Source of the DNA: Deltaproteobacteria bacterium UBA2385
GTDB lineage: Bacteria; Myxococcota_A; UBA796; UBA2385
Length of the DNA: 6,340 nt
Assembly (NCBI GenBank): GCA_002343455.1
Contig: DDSR01000132.1
Coordinates: 1 to 6,340 of the forward strand
Direction of reading: 5' to 3'
A program made the position numbers and the translations under genes. Of the stretch, positions 5,420 through 6,340 are shown piece by piece; position 1 is the first letter of the stretch, and every line of letters begins with the position of its first letter. The notes under the pieces were generated by a model. That model saw only the letters and a program-made list of their open reading frames with translations, ran no database searches and had not been told where the DNA came from.

Positions 5420-6340
5420 ATGCACCCATCGATGCCGGAGCGGGTCGGACCCTTCGCCCTGCGCGAGCTGCTGTCCGAGACGCAGGGGATCCAGGTCTGG
5501 CGGGCCGAGCGGGTCGTCGGGGAGCGCCAGCCGACCGCGGCGGTGATTCGCCGCGCCGCCGACCCCCAGGACGCGGCCACGGCCCGCCTCATCCAGCAGG
5601 AGTACGAGACCCTGCGGCTGCTGGACGACCCTCGCATCCCCTCGGTGCTGGGGCACTTCGCGGGCGGGGCCTCGGTCGCCCTCAGCTACGCGCCCGGCCC
5701 CACGCTCGCCCAGCTCATCCTGGAGCACCGGCAGGGCCGGATCCGCCTGCAAGCGGCGGCGGTCCTCGACATCGTCGACGACATCGCCCAAGCCCTCCGG
5801 CACGCCCACAGCCGCCTCCACCCCACCGGGCGGCCCGTCTGCCACGGTCACCTCTCCTCCCGCTCCGTCCGCCTGGGGCCCGACGGCAGCATCCAGCTGA
5901 TCGGCTTCGGCCGGGCGCTGCCCCCCGACGCCCCCGGCGTCCTCGCCCCCGAGCGCCTGACCGAGGCGCCCGTCTCGCCCGCCGCCGACCAGTGGGCCCT
6001 CGGCGCCTTGCTGCTGGAGCTGCTGACCGGGCGCGCCCTCTACGAGCGCGAAGGCGGCGGCGCCGACCTGGCCAGCCGGCTTGAGGGCAGGGTCGAGGCC
6101 GAGATCGAGCCCGTGGCCCGCAAGCACCCCGGGCTGGGCCGCCTGCTGGCCCGCCTGCTGGCGGCGAGGCCCGAGCAGCGCTTCGCCGACGAGGGTGAGC
6201 TGGTGCGGACCCTGCAAGAGCTCCGGCGCAGCCTGCCGGGCTCCTCCGATCGGCTGGCCCTGGCCGAGGCGCTGGCGACCCTCCGGGCAGACGAGCGAGC
6301 GCCGATCCCGCTCGAACAGCCCGTCCAGCCCGTGCAGCCC
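5420..6340 (+). CDS. Ser/Thr-kinase-fold protein with degenerate catalytic motifs, likely pseudokinase (partial)
   Basis: An open frame of 307 codons from ATG 5420 runs off the window with no stop. GGAG at 5411-5414 lies 5 nt before this ATG. An in-frame ATG at 5342 would add 26 residues but has no visible ribosome-binding site. The kinase fold covers about 9-270. The region expected to hold the glycine loop (about 17-25) has no GxGxxG. The VAxK position reads TAAVIRR, with no Lys. A candidate helix-C Glu is E61. The HRDxKxxN loop reads HGHLSSRS (142-149), so Asp, Lys and Asn are replaced. DFG reads GFG (162-164). APE (176-178) and the helix-F DQWALG (190-195) are kept, so the fold looks selected while phosphotransfer looks lost. 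After 270 comes a helical stretch, then PLEQPVQPVQP, the start of a Pro-rich linker to an unseen C-terminus. It may act as a scaffold or binding module. It is divergent from the flavin reductase gene. Confidence 0.85.
   Translation, partial: MHPSMPERVGPFALRELLSETQGIQVWRAERVVGERQPTAAVIRRAADPQDAATARLIQQEYETLRLLDDPRIPSVLGHFAGGASVALSYAPGPTLAQLILEHRQGRIRLQAAAVLDIVDDIAQALRHAHSRLHPTGRPVCHGHLSSRSVRLGPDGSIQLIGFGRALPPDAPGVLAPERLTEAPVSPAADQWALGALLLELLTGRALYEREGGGADLASRLEGRVEAEIEPVARKHPGLGRLLARLLAARPEQRFADEGELVRTLQELRRSLPGSSDRLALAEALATLRADERAPIPLEQPVQPVQP

Noticed and set aside
4822..6084. A 420-codon plus-strand frame over the flavin reductase, spacer and pseudokinase
   Set aside because: Its product becomes a low-complexity Arg/Pro/Ala run and crosses the flavin reductase in antisense; the frame beginning at 5420 shows a real kinase fold instead.
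5291..6217. A 308-codon minus-strand frame opposite the pseudokinase
   Set aside because: The translation is Gly/Ala/Gln-rich without recognisable motifs and mirrors codon bias of the sense gene.

Overview
The window is GC-rich throughout (close to 80% in parts of the kinase gene), gene-dense, and dominated by signalling proteins: an FHA-GGDEF protein, a large membrane histidine kinase, an OmpR-type regulator and a Ser/Thr-kinase-fold protein with degenerate catalytic motifs. This mix, with GC-ending codons, fits a large-genome predatory or social bacterium of the Myxococcota or wider Deltaproteobacteria type. That assignment is inference; there is no marker gene here.

Layout. Bases 1-27 hold the first nine codons of a leftward gene. 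After a short divergent spacer (28-203), a rightward signalling operon runs from about 204 to 3880. It encodes an FHA-GGDEF diguanylate cyclase with an intact RxxD inhibitory site, a two-TM histidine kinase with a roughly 380-residue extracytoplasmic region I cannot assign, and an OmpR/PhoB response regulator. The kinase and regulator genes overlap by ATGA. A convergent leftward pair follows: a short-chain dehydrogenase/reductase-fold protein (3915-4661), downstream of a flavin reductase-like protein (4711-5217). A 202-bp divergent spacer (5218-5419) carries a degenerate hexanucleotide repeat, a G-quadruplex motif abutting the flavin reductase start codon, and a perfect inverted repeat. From 5420 to the window edge a rightward open frame encodes a Ser/Thr-kinase-like protein that continues past base 6340.

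How the genes may work together. The first three genes look like one signalling unit: an envelope signal sensed by the kinase, a transcriptional response through the regulator, and c-di-GMP output from the FHA-controlled cyclase. The leftward pair looks like redox tailoring chemistry: the flavin reductase would supply reduced flavin to a monooxygenase that is not in the window.

Most notable points. (1) The kinase-like protein has lost the HRD Asp, the DFG Asp and the usual ATP-anchoring Lys, yet keeps APE and the DxW motif, so it reads as a pseudokinase. (2) The SDR has Gly and Leu where the family has its catalytic Ser and Tyr. (3) The cyclase has a Thr-containing acidic tail in front of its FHA domain, which suggests intramolecular phosphopeptide control. 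No RNA genes, CRISPR arrays, insertion sequences or attachment sites were seen.
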